A stretch of DNA of 64,000 bases. Origin: Neofusicoccum parvum. Lineage: Eukaryota; Ascomycota; Dothideomycetes; Botryosphaeriales; Botryosphaeriaceae. Of this stretch, positions 34,801-45,398 are shown one piece after another; positions within the stretch are counted from its first letter, which is position 1; each line of letters begins with the position of its first letter. Below the pieces are notes generated by a model. That model was not told the DNA's origin and did not search any database. It worked only from the letters and a program-made list of their open reading frames with translations. The translations under genes were made by a program, and so were the position numbers. The stretch covers positions 1,736,001-1,800,000 of the forward strand of contig CP087210.1 of assembly GCA_020912385.1 (NCBI GenBank). The letters are read 5' to 3'.

Positions 34801-37800
34801 ATAACGTACGCTCCGACAGTATCGAGGGGAACACCGACGTTGGAGCTCTTGACTTGGCTGTTGTCACCGGGGCCGAACTGCTCGACAGTGGAAACAACGG
34901 CAGCCTCCGCGGGGCCGTAGGTGTTGTACGCGCGCATGTTGTTGCCCCAGTCATCTGCAACCGGCTGGTTGAGCTTCTCTCCGATCATGGTGATCACCTC
35001 CATGGTCTCGAGATCGTTGCGAGAAATGGCGCTTGCGAAGGCCGGGGTCAAGTGGGCGTGAGTGGCCTTGGAGTAGTTGGCCAGCTTGACGAAAGAACCG
35101 AGCATGAGCTCCCTAGGAGAGGAAACAATTGTTCCGCCCATTCCCCAGATCTCAAAGAGATCCTCAACAAAGACATCGAAAGTGTACTGGGAGAACTGAA
35201 GACCGCGGACTTCCCCAATTCTAGTGTCGGACGGGATGACCGCACACAAGGAGCGCATCGCTGAGGCGGCAGCTTTGTGGCCGATGGGAACACCCTTAGG
35301 AGGGCCAGTAGTACCACTGGTGAAAATCAGGTATGCCAGGTTTTGGGGCTCAGGAATAGGCAAGTCAACCACAGCGTCCTTTTCGTTGTCTGGCAGAGAA
35401 ACGGTGATATCCAGCGTCTCGACGCCCTCGGGAATGGCTATTCGGTCAATATCAGCTGTTCCTTGAGCAAGGAGAACAAGAGTGGCATCGGTCCTGGCAA
35501 TGAGATCGTGCTGACGCTGAGCGGGGAATTCAGGGTGGATCGGGCACCAGGCAGCACCGGCCTTCAAGATACCCAGGATGGCGACGTACAGCTCTGGGCA
35601 CTTCTCCATGCAGATAGGAATGACGCGGTCTGCAAGGGGTCCCAGCTTTGTGACGAGATGGTGAGCCAAAGAATCTGCTCTCTTGTTAAGCTCAGCAAAA
35701 GTCCACTGAACGCGCTGTGCCTCCGAGTCGCAACCATAGAAGAAGTCCAGGGCAAGCTTATCCGGAGACTCAGCGGCGAGCTTCTCGAACGGACCATGAA
35801 GCAGCAGAGCCTCCGCAGACGAGCTCTCTGTCGCAGTCTCAGGAGACGCAGAGAGGAGCTCGGGCCTGCTCGCAAATCGACCATCCAGGAACGGCTTGGT
35901 GGGACCTTCGAGGATGAAAGAAATAGCGTCCTCGAGCTGCTTCAACATGGTGTGCGCAGCCAGATCATCAAGGTGCTTGTGCTCATAAGTGGCTTTGAGC
36001 AGAAGCTGGCCATTCTCAGTAGGCCAGATCTCTAGCATGACCGCAAAGTCATTGCCCATAGGAGGGTACTCAATTGATTTCCATAGATCACTGCTTCCCA
36101 CACCGCCAGGGAAACTCTGGAATGCGAGCAGAGTGTCATAGTGCAGACGGCCTTCGGAGGTAACTAGAGAACTGAGTGGTGTGTGGAGATGTTGGATGGC
36201 CTCGGTGTTCTGGAGGGTCAGGCGCTTGGCGATATCCTTGACGGCCACGTCGGAGGAGCTTGCAGAGACCCTGATGGGAACGGTGACAAACGTCGGGCCA
36301 AGGCAATCTGCAGTCTCCTGACTGTACCTATCCGAGACGACGCTGCCAAAAACGACGTCGGCCTTTGAGCCAGTGTATCCGAACAGAACGATGGACCAAG
36401 CTGCTTGGAGAATCGCGAGCGACGATACCTGAGAAGCCTTGGAGGCAGCCTGCAGATCATCCAAGGTATTCTTTGAAAGAACAGTTGACACCTGCGGACC
36501 CCTCGCCAGGTACTGCGGCTGAGCACGGGAAAGAGCGGGGAAGGTCGTTGGCGCGCAGTCATCAAGTTGTTTTAGCCAATAATCCTTTGCGCCGTCGCGA
36601 TCCGCACGGAAGTGCCGCTCGACGGCCACATCAATCTGGGTCCTGTTGGCAGGCTCACGGCCAAAGAACTGGTTCTCGACATCCTGCACCAACAGTTGCA
36701 AAGATCCGCCGTCAAAGATAGCGTGGAACAAGCTCAGAACAACAGCAGCGCGGGTGGGGGACTGGACAATGGCAAGGCTGAGAGGCGGTCTGTCCAGAAC
36801 GATAGAAGACTCGGCTTCCTCCAAGGCCTTAACAACCATGTCGGGGAACTCTTCATCATTTGAGCATTGGTGAGACTTGGCCTCAACCTGACCACGTGGA
36901 CAAGTTGCCTTGAAAACACACTGAGCGAAAGGTGCAAGATCGTCGTCGACGGAGACGAATGCGGTCCTGAATGCCTCCCCATTACGCAAAGCCGTCAACC
37001 AAGCCTCTCGAACGGCATTGACATCATGTCCCGGAGTAATCTCGTAGACGGAGTGATTGATGTAGTGCTTGATCTCCTGGCCGGTGGGATCGATCAAACT
37101 ACGCAGGAAACTGGCAAGCATACCAGACTGGGTTGATGTTGTGGGGAGAACTTTCTCAAAGGCATCGCTCGGCACACCGAGATACTGAGCGCACGTCTCT
37201 TCGTGGGTTTGTCGGAAGGTTGCGGCTGTCTCGGTCCAGAGATGGGCTGAGGCACCGGATGTGGCAATCTCATGCTTAGGTTTGGAAGAATTCATGTACT
37301 TGACGACCAAGTCCTTGAAGGTGCGACAAGTGACAACATCTCCCACTGTTAAGCCCTTCAGTCCCAGATTGCGAGCCTTTTGCAGGAAACGCATAGCCCG
37401 AAGGCTGTCGAACCCGTACGAGAGAAGCTCAGCAGATGGCGAGATAGACTCCACCGAAGACTCCGTAACATCCGCAACACCATTGAAGACGAGCTGCTTG
37501 ACGCCATCATCCAGGTCCGTCTCTTCGTCCACAACTGAGCCTGCCGGAGCTGGTGCCGACACGCTCAGCCACCGCTCTTCAACGACCTTGCCCAGAGCGC
37601 GGCGGTCGATCTTGCCGGAGCGAGAGCGGGGAATCTCCTCCAGGAAGAAATACTTGGATGGCCGCATGTGAGGCTGGAGCCACTTGTCCGCTGCTACCCG
37701 ACAGGCGGCGACCAGTGCATCCAGATCGCAGCCAGCATGCGGCAAGATACATGCGACGACCTGCTCACTGCCGTGTCCACCACCGACAGGTTTGTGGGCA

Positions 37801-39961
37801 ACGACCACTGCTTCTTTCACGCCATCCACCTTCTCGACGACAGCCTCGATATCGCCGAGCTCGACACGTCTTCCACTCAGCTTGACCTGGTCAGTTGTCA
37901 AACGGCCGAGGTACTCGATGGTAAAGCTACCGTCCCTGTCCTCGACGACCCTGGCACGGTCACCCGTACGGTACAGTCTGCCATACTGTTTGCTGTCAAC
38001 AAACGCCTTGGCCGTCTCTTCCGGCCGGTTCAGGTATCCGGCGCTGACCTGCGGGCCGCCGATGACCAGCTCGCCAGGAAAACCGAGGGGCACAACGACA
38101 GCATCCCGCTGTGCAGCGTCGATGACGAACATGGCGCAGGTCGAGAGGGGTTTGCCAATGATGGAGCCCCTGTCGTGGACGGAGAAGTTCGACACCAAGG
38201 TACAGTTGATGGAGCCTTCCGTCGGGCCGTACGCGTTCAGCAGACCTTCTTTAAAAGGGCCCGTGCTGGTGCCGTGGCGTTCGATGCGGGCAGGAGAGTC
38301 GCCGGAGAAGTTGTCAATCACCCTGCGGTTGACCGCTTCACCCATGACCCAGAGATCCTTGAGGGTCGGCACCTTCTGTGGGTTTAGAATGGCCGCCATG
38401 CTGGGTGTTGCCATCATGACCGTTGCGCGAAGCTCCGTGATGGTCGCCTCAGGGTCTGTGAGACTCGTCTGGCGCTCGGCGGAACAGAGCGTATTGCCGG
38501 TGGAGAATGTGACGAAGATCTCCATGACGGAGGGATCGAACGTTGGTGCGGCGAACTGAAACCATCGTGAAGGTGTCGTTGAGGCTCGTTCGGAGAGGTA
38601 TAAGGAGTGGGAGGCAATTGAGCACACTGCAGAGTGGTGGGTAATTTTCACACCCTTGGGGCGTCCAGTTGATCCACTGGTGTACATAACATAGGCAAGG
38701 TCATTTTCATCAATCGAAGGGAGGGCTGCAGCATCGACTGCAGGCCTGCCATTTGTGCGCCATTCCTCGATGAAGGCGCTCACGTCTATCCACTGGAAGG
38801 CACCGTCAAGTGGTCCAGATGTCGCACTCTCCTTGGAGCCACGGCCCAGCAGGAGTGATGCCTCAACATCTTGGAAGACGAAAAGTAGTTGGTCGATTGG
38901 GGCTTCTGGCGAAACGGGGCAGAAGGCGCAGCCAGCCTTAATGGTAGCAAGCCAGCAAACATACAGTTCGGCTGACGAGGAAATGATGGCAGGAACGACT
39001 GTTTGCTTGTGGCTCTCGGGGATATTGCGTCTTATGTGAGAGGCCAACGCATCCGTGAGCCTGTCCAGCTCTGAGTAGGTGAAGACATCATGGACCGCCG
39101 GAGAAGATTCGGAAGGAAGAGACTTCAAGAAATCCAAAGCCGATCTATCGGGGTGATCTCTTGCTCTTCTTCTGAAAGCGGAGTGGAGAAGAGCACTCCC
39201 AATTTCGTGGTGGCCGCGTTCTTGGTCTTCGCGCAGGCGTGGGGGCTGAGAAAGAGAGGGATAGTTGAGCCTTGATAAGACGGGAGCTTGCACGTCTTTC
39301 GACGGAGCAGCAAATGATTTTGAGACCAGGTGATCCACAATAAAGGAGAGTAAGGATTGGCCAATGGTGCTTGGCATCAAGTGTCTATGATAATGAATGC
39401 TGACGTGGATGCTTGATCCAAGCTCCACCCGCAAAACGAATGGCTGCGGCTAGACTTAGCGCTTCACAGTAAGAGGCGGGCTGGCGGGCTAGAGCATACC
39501 GTTGTGGAGAAGCTTGCGGTCTGTCCATTTTCAAGGACATCGACAGAGAAGTCGGTCTGGGCATCTTCGTGCGGGTACTGGGAGCCCGGGTAGCGGGTGA
39601 CGGCGCACGACACGGAGCGCTCAGCAGCCTCATATTCCAGGCCAGCGGTAGCAACACCGGACCTCTCCAGCGCTGGCTCGACGGAGCTGGCGGCGGATGG
39701 AGGCAGAGAGTAGCGGAACAGTACGTCATCCTCGCCAGTGAAGGCCGACACGAGGCGGGCGTTGGCCTCGAGGACAGCAGCGGCAGTCAGGCCAGCGGAG
39801 CCTCGGTCGAGAACGGCCTTGTTCCAGGCGAAATCCACGGGCCCAGTGTCCTGCTGCAGCGCTGCCGTGCCTCGAAGCCCGTTGCTGATCGCGTCTTGGC
39901 TGGGAGACAAGGGCCGGCGGTGCAGCGTGTCAAGCTGCGGAAAGCTCGTGGAGAACGACAT
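25893..39961 (-). CDS. sidC: Ferrichrome-type siderophore nonribosomal peptide synthetase (SidC/NPS2 type)
   Basis: Assembles a cyclic hexapeptide hydroxamate siderophore from three small amino acids and three N5-acyl-N5-hydroxyornithines. Two exons: 39961-39500 and 39443-25893, with a 56-bp intron (GTATGC..GCAG), 4670 aa. Domain order: A1 (YTSGSTGRPKG near residue 410), T1 (GFDSLRA, 830), C1 (1060), A2 (FTSGTTGPPKG, 1530), T2 (GIDSIGA, 1930), C2 (HHSLHDG, 2150), A3 (YTSGSTGKPKG, 2620), T3 (GIDSLSA, 3040), C3 (HHALYDG, 3260), T4 (GIDSITA, 3595), C4 (HHALYDG, 3800), T5 (GLDSIAA, 4140), C5 (HHTTYDA, 4355). This A-T-C-A-T-C-A-T-C-T-C-T-C plan, with two A-less T-C units and a terminal C in place of a thioesterase, is the SidC signature. 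C1 has F-H-A-I-F-D-G, lacking the first His of HHxxxDG. An SreA-type site lies 69 bp upstream of the start. The upstream frame reaches 40030, so a longer N-terminus is possible but less likely. Confidence 0.95.
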
Positions 39962-40029
39962 GGGTGCGAGTCCAATTGGCGTGCGAGGCTGCGGGGTGCA
40001 GCTCTGGGCGCGCGGGCGGGCGAGAGGCA

Positions 40030-40038
40030 ATCTGATAA
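40030..40038 (+). promoter_or_regulatory. SreA/Sre1-type GATA site ATCTGATAA
   Basis: Perfect match to ATCWGATAA, the site bound by the iron-sensing GATA repressors SreA (Aspergillus) and Sre1 (Histoplasma). It extends to ATCTGATAAGAT (40030-40041). It sits 69 bp upstream of the NRPS start codon. Confidence 0.75.
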
Positions 40039-40510
40039 GATGCTTTGGAGCTGGTCACACCCCGAGAGCACGCAAGAAGCCAGAGGCCAAATACTGCAGC
40101 GAGGAAAAAAGCCGGCGACGCTCGCAGCTTGTAACACGAGCCTCACGGGAGCCGCAGCGCTCGTCATTCGGACGCCGGATGTCGCGTGTGCTGCAGCGCC
40201 GGCGATATCGTGCCAGGCGAGCCGGCATGCTGCCACCTCCATCATCGCACGCCGACGCGCCCCCGCTGGGGCCATGGCGCTCACGGGCCCCGACGGGCGT
40301 GCGGCAGCGCAGCGGCTGGGTGGGTGTGGCAGCGCGGTGGTAGCGTGGCAGCGGAGTGGAGGTGGTTGAGGTGAAGTCCCCACGCGCGCCCCGAAATTGG
40401 GCGTGTGGCGACGGCGCCGGGGGCGCGCGGCCGACCGGGGGCGGCGCGGCGGGGCGCGACACGCCGGGGGGGCCGCAGGGGGGGCGCAGGGGGCCGCAGA
40501 GCCCCCGGCC

Positions 40511-40529
40511 AGCGGATCAGATAGCGGCA
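40511..40529 (+). repeat. 19-bp direct repeat with GATA element, copy 1
   Basis: AGCGGATCAGATAGCGGCA, identical to the copy at 40562-40580. The core ATCAGATAG differs from the SreA consensus only in the last base and fits HGATAR. Confidence 0.7.
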
Positions 40530-40561
40530 ATGTCCGGCCCCGACTGCGACTCAACTCCCAA

Positions 40562-40580
40562 AGCGGATCAGATAGCGGCA
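40562..40580 (+). repeat. 19-bp direct repeat with GATA element, copy 2
   Basis: Identical to 40511-40529, start-to-start distance 51 bp (about five helical turns), about 460 bp upstream of the ligase start. Confidence 0.7.
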
Positions 40581-41041
40581 GCTACCGCGCTCCCTCCACC
40601 ACCAGGGCCGCGCCAGCCCTCTCCTTCCCACTTACCCGACTCGGCGCAGCCACCTGCCCAAGCTCCCGCCCGGTGCTGCGACGCCCGCCGCGGCGCGCGC
40701 TGGGGCCAGCCATGCTCGCCGCTGGAGCAGAAAAATTCAGCGCCCCGGCGGCCCCAGAAGCAATGTGCGATCGGCCGCCACCGCGAGCCCGCGCCCAGTG
40801 CCCTCCGGTCGCGGGCCACGACGATCGCGAGCCCTGGCTGGCGTGAGCCCCAAGCTCCCACAGCTGCCCGGCCGGCTTGCGTCTCCGAGCCCAGCTGGAA
40901 ATTGGCTGCGCAAGAGAAAAAGGCCGCCGAGGGCCAGGCCCGATGTTCAGCCAGTGCCGCCCAAGATCTTATCAACGTACCTTTTCGCTATCCAGCGTGC
41001 TGCGCGTCGAGCACCCAAGCCGAGAGCCCAGTCCGCACACC

Positions 41042-43206
41042 ATGGCCTCCGCCAGCCCCGCCGTCCAGCGTCTGCACCAGACTCTCCAGATCCTCGACCC
41101 CGCCGCGCGGCCCCAGGGCCTGCAGCTGTCCTTGGTCCACGGCCCCGTCGACCCTCCGCTGCTCAACTTCACCATTGGCGAGCTGCTCGACTTCCAGGCC
41201 GACAAGTACCATGACCGGGAGGCCCTGGTGGTGTCGTGGACCGGCACGCGCTGGACCTATGGCGAGCTGAAGGAGCAGAGCCTGCTGCTGGCCCGCGGCA
41301 TGCTGTCCATGGGCATCAAGCCCGGCGACCGCATCGCCATCATGGCCGGCAACTGCGAGGAGTACGTGGCCGTCTTCTTCGCCGCCGCGAGGATTGGCGC
41401 CATCCTGGTGGTCCTGAACAACACCTACACGGCCACTGAAGCTACCTACGCGCTCAACCACACTGGTATGTGGGATACCGAGATCGGCACTATTGCGTGC
41501 TGCGGGGACCGATGTCGCTGACCCAATCGCAGAGTGCAAGCTTCTGTTTATCCAGTCCAAGATTGGCCGCTACGACAACGGCAACCTCGTCGAGCAATTA
41601 AGATCTGCGGAATCGCGCCTTAAGACCCTGCCGTCGTTAGCGCACGTCGTTGCTTTGCGCGATGAGATCCCTGAGTTTACTTCTTACGACAAGTTGATCA
41701 GCCTTGGCTCCGTTATTTCTCCATACTATCTGTACCGCGTTAGCTCGACCCTCAACGCCCACGATGTGTGCAACCTGCAGTTCACCAGCGGCTCCACCGG
41801 GAACCCAAAGGCCGCCATGCTTACGCACTTGTGAGTCGGACCTAGCTCGGAGTAAAACCGAATGTTCGAAGCGAAAAAACAGGAGGCTGACCTCGTGGGA
41901 CAGCAACATCGTGAACAACTCGAGATTTATTGGAGACCGGATGGCCTTCACTTACCACGACGTGCTCGCCTGCCCGCCGCCGCTTTTCCACTGCTTCGGG
42001 CTGGTGCTCGGACTTATGGCGTGTATCACGCACGGCAGCAAGTTGGTGCTTCCGGGCGAAGTGTTCGACGCCGAGGCGACGCTGCGCGCCATATCCGACG
42101 AGCAGTGCACCGGCGTGCACGGGGTTCCTGCCATGTTCGACTCCATCCTCTCGCTTCCGCGCCCGGACGGCTTCGACTGCAGCAAGCTGAGGACAGGAAT
42201 CATCGCGGGAGCGCCAGTGCCGCGCCATCTGATGGAAGGCATTTTGGTTGAGTTGGGGATGACCGAGTACACGAGCAGCTATGGTGAGTGCGAGGGAAAC
42301 CCCAGAGTACCCGAGAGGAGCAGCGTGAGGAGCAGGCTCCTTTATCATGCTCACCTCGGCCCCACTTTTTGCCAACTACCCAACAATCGCCCGGACTACG
42401 TGGCTGCGGCGTTGAGCGTGACCGAATCGGGCTGACTGTGTAACCTCGAATTGATAGGCCTCACTGAAGCCTCGCCAACGTGCTTCAACGCCCACACCTA
42501 CGACACGGTGGACAGGCGGTTGACCACTGTCGGCACGATCCTTCCGCACGCCCACGCGAAGATCGTCGACAGGAATAACCGTATCCTGCCCGTGGGCCAG
42601 CGCGGAGAGCTGTGCATGGCCGGCTACCAGCTGCAGCGCGGCTACTGGAACAACGTCGAGAAGACCGAGGAGTGCATGATCCGCGACGAGCAGGGGATCC
42701 TGTGGCTCCACACCGGCGACGAGGCCGTGTTTGACGAGAACGGCTACTGCACCATCACCGGCAGATTCAAGGATATCATCATCAGGGGTAAGCACCCAAT
42801 CGCCTCCCCACCCAATCGCCTCCCCACCCAATCAAACCCCACACATACTAACCCCATCCCAGGCGGCGAGAACATCTACCCCCTCGAGATCGAGGAGAGG
42901 CTAGTGGCGCACCCATCCATCGAGCGCGCCATCGTCGTCGGCCTGCGGCACGCCAAGTACGGTGAGGTGGTCGGCGCCTTCCTCGAGCGGTCGCCCGACA
43001 AGGCGCGGCTGTCCGACGACGAGGTGCGCGAGTGGACGCGGCAGCTGCTGGGCAGGCACAAGGCGCCCGCCCACATCTTCTGGCTCGGCGAGGACGGGCT
43101 CGACGCCTCCGTCCCCATGACCGGCAGCGGCAAGATCAAGAAGTATGAGCTCAGGAAACTGGGCGACGAGCTCGTTGCCGCCAAGGGGGCCGAGTTCGTC
43201 ATGTGA
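41042..43206 (+). CDS. Acyl-CoA ligase, AMP-binding family (SidI-like, siderophore cluster)
   Basis: Activates a carboxylic acid as adenylate and CoA thioester. Exons: 41042-41465, 41533-41830, 41904-42283, 42458-42787, 42863-43206, predicted 591 aa. Family motifs: LQFTSGSTGNPKAAML (P-loop), the block YGLTEASPT rebuilt by the third splice, LHTGDEAVFDENGYCTITGRFKD and GGENIYPLEIEE, and the catalytic lysine region GSGKIKKYEL. In context it matches SidI, the mevalonyl-CoA ligase of fusarinine/TAFC synthesis in Aspergillus, but substrate cannot be read from sequence. The C-terminus (AEFVM) has no PTS1. At residues 10-18, RLHQTLQIL resembles a PTS2 (R-L-x5-H/Q-L) but has Ile where His/Gln is expected. 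It is divergent from the NRPS, with which it shares GATA sites. Intron 4 carries a 16-bp tandem repeat. Confidence 0.9.
42793..42833 (+). repeat. 16-bp tandem repeat inside ligase intron 4
   Basis: Unit CACCCAATCGCCTCCC present 2.6 times in a row within the 75-bp intron, leaving donor and acceptor intact. Confidence 0.8.
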
Positions 43207-44072
43207 GAAAGTGGCTACTCTCCCTCTTCTCGGAATTCTTGCCTTTAGACCTTATGATTGTTTGGCGTTTAGGGGTTAAAAGCAAAATTGTCCCACCGGA
43301 TGGGTTTTTTTTCGACCAGCGATTAGATCTTTGTCAATGTCTATTAAGACATTCCATCACAATGCTGTACATACATAGACGATCTGTACTTCAGTGAACT
43401 TAAGATTTTTACTTATTCAAGTCCGGATTCAAGTTCAGCCAAATGGCGGTACAAATTTACTCATAATTTGTATCTTCATTACTTGTGATACCAGTCAACT
43501 CCCGGGCAAAGGAAGGGTACACTCACGGTAGGCCAGCAACAGCTGACATTCACCATCTTCACCTGCCATACCTTTTCTACCCTATTATGACTGCGCCCTT
43601 GATTAGCCCATACGCTACCAACCACCCAGGAGCATCCAGAGGCGACCATTGAACCATGGGCGGGCCTACGGGCAGGGTTGCGGCTGAGCTATGGTAGGTG
43701 ACGTGCAAGCCAAGTCACCAAGCCGCCTACATTACACCCGGAGATTGTCCAAGATACGCTCCACGACCGTCGTGTAACGCAAGTTCCCCATCTGCACTGC
43801 AGTCTTCATCCGGCAGACCTCACTTGGCACACGGGGCAAGCACCATTACTAGTCAAGTTCCCGATAAATCTGAAGTCACCTGGCAAAGTCCCGGTCTCGA
43901 ACAAAAAATGGAACTTTTTCATTTCCGGTCATCGCTCCAAAACTGTCCTTTCCGAACCCAAAGTGGCAAAGAAGAAAAAGGAAAAGGAAAAGGAAAACCG
44001 CCAAACCGAAATATATACACAGACCATCGAAAACAAGAAAAAAAAACCATTCCTCCCACCCCGCCGCCCCCT
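43207..44072. other. Convergent 3' region between ligase and acyltransferase
   Basis: 866 bp, AT-rich in its left half. It holds the 3' ends of both genes. No gene, RNA or GATA site of the SreA type seen. Confidence 0.5.
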
Positions 44073-45398
44073 CTACAGCTTCGCCAGCCTGTCCAGACTC
44101 GGCGCCACCACGTCCGCGCCATCCCACGTCAGCGGACACAGCTGGAAGAACTTCTCGCGGCTGCAGCTCACGAACGCGCTTCGCTTGTGCGGCAGATCCA
44201 CCAGACGCATGACGTGGAAGCCGTGGGCGAAGTCGTAGGCCAGCACGGTGCTGTTGACGTACTTGGGCTCGCCGACGAGGCGCATGGTGCGCGGCTCGTC
44301 CAGGAACATGTAGTGCATGAGGCCGCTCCACCAGGCGCTGACGCGGTGCGGCCCGCGGAAGCGCGTGTCGCCGACCAGGCTGTGGCGGCCGCGGTCGTGG
44401 TCGCCGGCCGGGTAGTGCGCGCCCATGTGGTCCTCCTTGGCCCAGTACACCTCGTAGTACGCGAAGAAGACGTCGTCGAAGCGCGCCAGGATCGTCAGCA
44501 CGTGCGGGTCCTCGTGCAGCCGGCGCAGGTACTCGCGGTGCTGGTCTAGCGTGCCCGTCTCGTTCCACCCTTTCGCCACGCGCGGGTCGTTCTGCCACGT
44601 GTGGAAGTAGTTGAGGTGCGCCGCGTCCGTGTAGTCCAGCGCCACCATCGAGAAGTGCTCGCCCAGGTGCGGCACGTAGCGCGAGTACAGCACGCTGCCC
44701 GGGCTGGGCTTCGCCGGCCGCACGATGCTCTGCGTGTGCCGCGCCGCCTGCGCGAACGGCACCGTCACCGGCGCCTGCTGGAACGGCACCGGCGGGAACT
44801 GCGCCTCGACCTCCAGCGCCGCCTCGCCCAGCCAGATGGGCCGCGTGCCGACGGGCGAGCCGGCGCCCTGCCAGAACATGCCGGCGAAGAGCAGGAACTG
44901 CCCCGCCGGCGGCGGCTGCTCGCCCGCGCGCGGGTGCTCGACCACGAGCCCGACGCGGCACAGCTCGCGCGCCGTGTTCTGCCAGCCGGCGCCCGAGAGG
45001 AGCAGCCGGATGCTCTCCTGCTGGTGGTGCAGCGTGAGCAGCGCGTAGGCGGCCAGCCAGACCTGGCCGACCGAGGGCCGCGCCGGGCCGGTCCAGCGCA
45101 GCGTGGTGGAGGGCGTGCGGCGGGCGCGCGCCCACGAGCTGTTGTCCGAGTCCTGCAGATCCTTGGTGTCCTGGTGGGCGAGCTCCGACCACGTCAGGTC
45201 TTCCTTGTGCAGCTGCTGCGGCAGCGGGCGGCCGCCACTGCTGGCTTTCTGGCCCGGCTGCGGCTGGATGCTGTACTGCTTGAGCCCGTCGGCGTAGGCG
45301 CCGACCTGGATGGTGTACGGGGTGAGCCACGGGTGCGGGAGCTTGAGCTGCAGCGGCAGCTTGAGCTGCGAGCTTCGCGGCGTGGGTTCGACTGCCAT
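44073..45398 (-). CDS. Hydroxyornithine acyltransferase, GNAT/IucB type, peroxisomal (SidF-like)
   Basis: Transfers an acyl group from CoA to N5-hydroxyornithine, making the iron-binding hydroxamate. Single exon, 441 aa, close to the roughly 460 aa of Aspergillus SidF. The C-terminal half is the siderophore GNAT domain: FSMVALDYTDAAHLNYFHTW, then NDPRVAKGWNETG, AYYEVYWAKEDHMGAHY, GRHSLVGDTRFRGPHR and a LVGEPKYVNS block. The N-terminal half is the divergent extension seen in SidF/SidL. The last three residues are AKL, a good type-1 peroxisomal signal. SidF is peroxisomal with PTS1, while the acetyltransferase SidL is cytosolic, so the signal favours a SidF-like role with a mevalonate-derived acyl donor. 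I chose the ATG at 45398 (MAVEPTPRSSQ); an in-frame start at 45491 would add 31 residues of low-complexity Pro/Ser. An SreA-type site lies 420 bp upstream. Confidence 0.9.
   Translation of the reverse strand: MAVEPTPRSSQLKLPLQLKLPHPWLTPYTIQVGAYADGLKQYSIQPQPGQKASSGGRPLPQQLHKEDLTWSELAHQDTKDLQDSDNSSWARARRTPSTTLRWTGPARPSVGQVWLAAYALLTLHHQQESIRLLLSGAGWQNTARELCRVGLVVEHPRAGEQPPPAGQFLLFAGMFWQGAGSPVGTRPIWLGEAALEVEAQFPPVPFQQAPVTVPFAQAARHTQSIVRPAKPSPGSVLYSRYVPHLGEHFSMVALDYTDAAHLNYFHTWQNDPRVAKGWNETGTLDQHREYLRRLHEDPHVLTILARFDDVFFAYYEVYWAKEDHMGAHYPAGDHDRGRHSLVGDTRFRGPHRVSAWWSGLMHYMFLDEPRTMRLVGEPKYVNSTVLAYDFAHGFHVMRLVDLPHKRSAFVSCSREKFFQLCPLTWDGADVVAPSLDRLAKL

Larger units (their letters stand above)
39962..41041. 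promoter_or_regulatory. Divergent promoter of the NRPS and acyl-CoA ligase genes
   Basis: 1.08 kb shared upstream region, very GC-rich at 40380-40510. It holds one perfect SreA-type site (40030), two copies of a 19-bp repeat each with an ATCAGATAG element (40511, 40562), and a further GATAAGAT core on the minus strand at 40966-40973 close to the ligase start. Both genes can be controlled from here. Confidence 0.7.

Noticed and set aside
40364..41270. Plus-strand frames upstream of and overlapping the acyl-CoA ligase start
   Set aside because: They run through the GC-rich promoter and read the ligase exon in the wrong frame or add a low-complexity N-terminus; the ligase ATG at 41042 fits the family.
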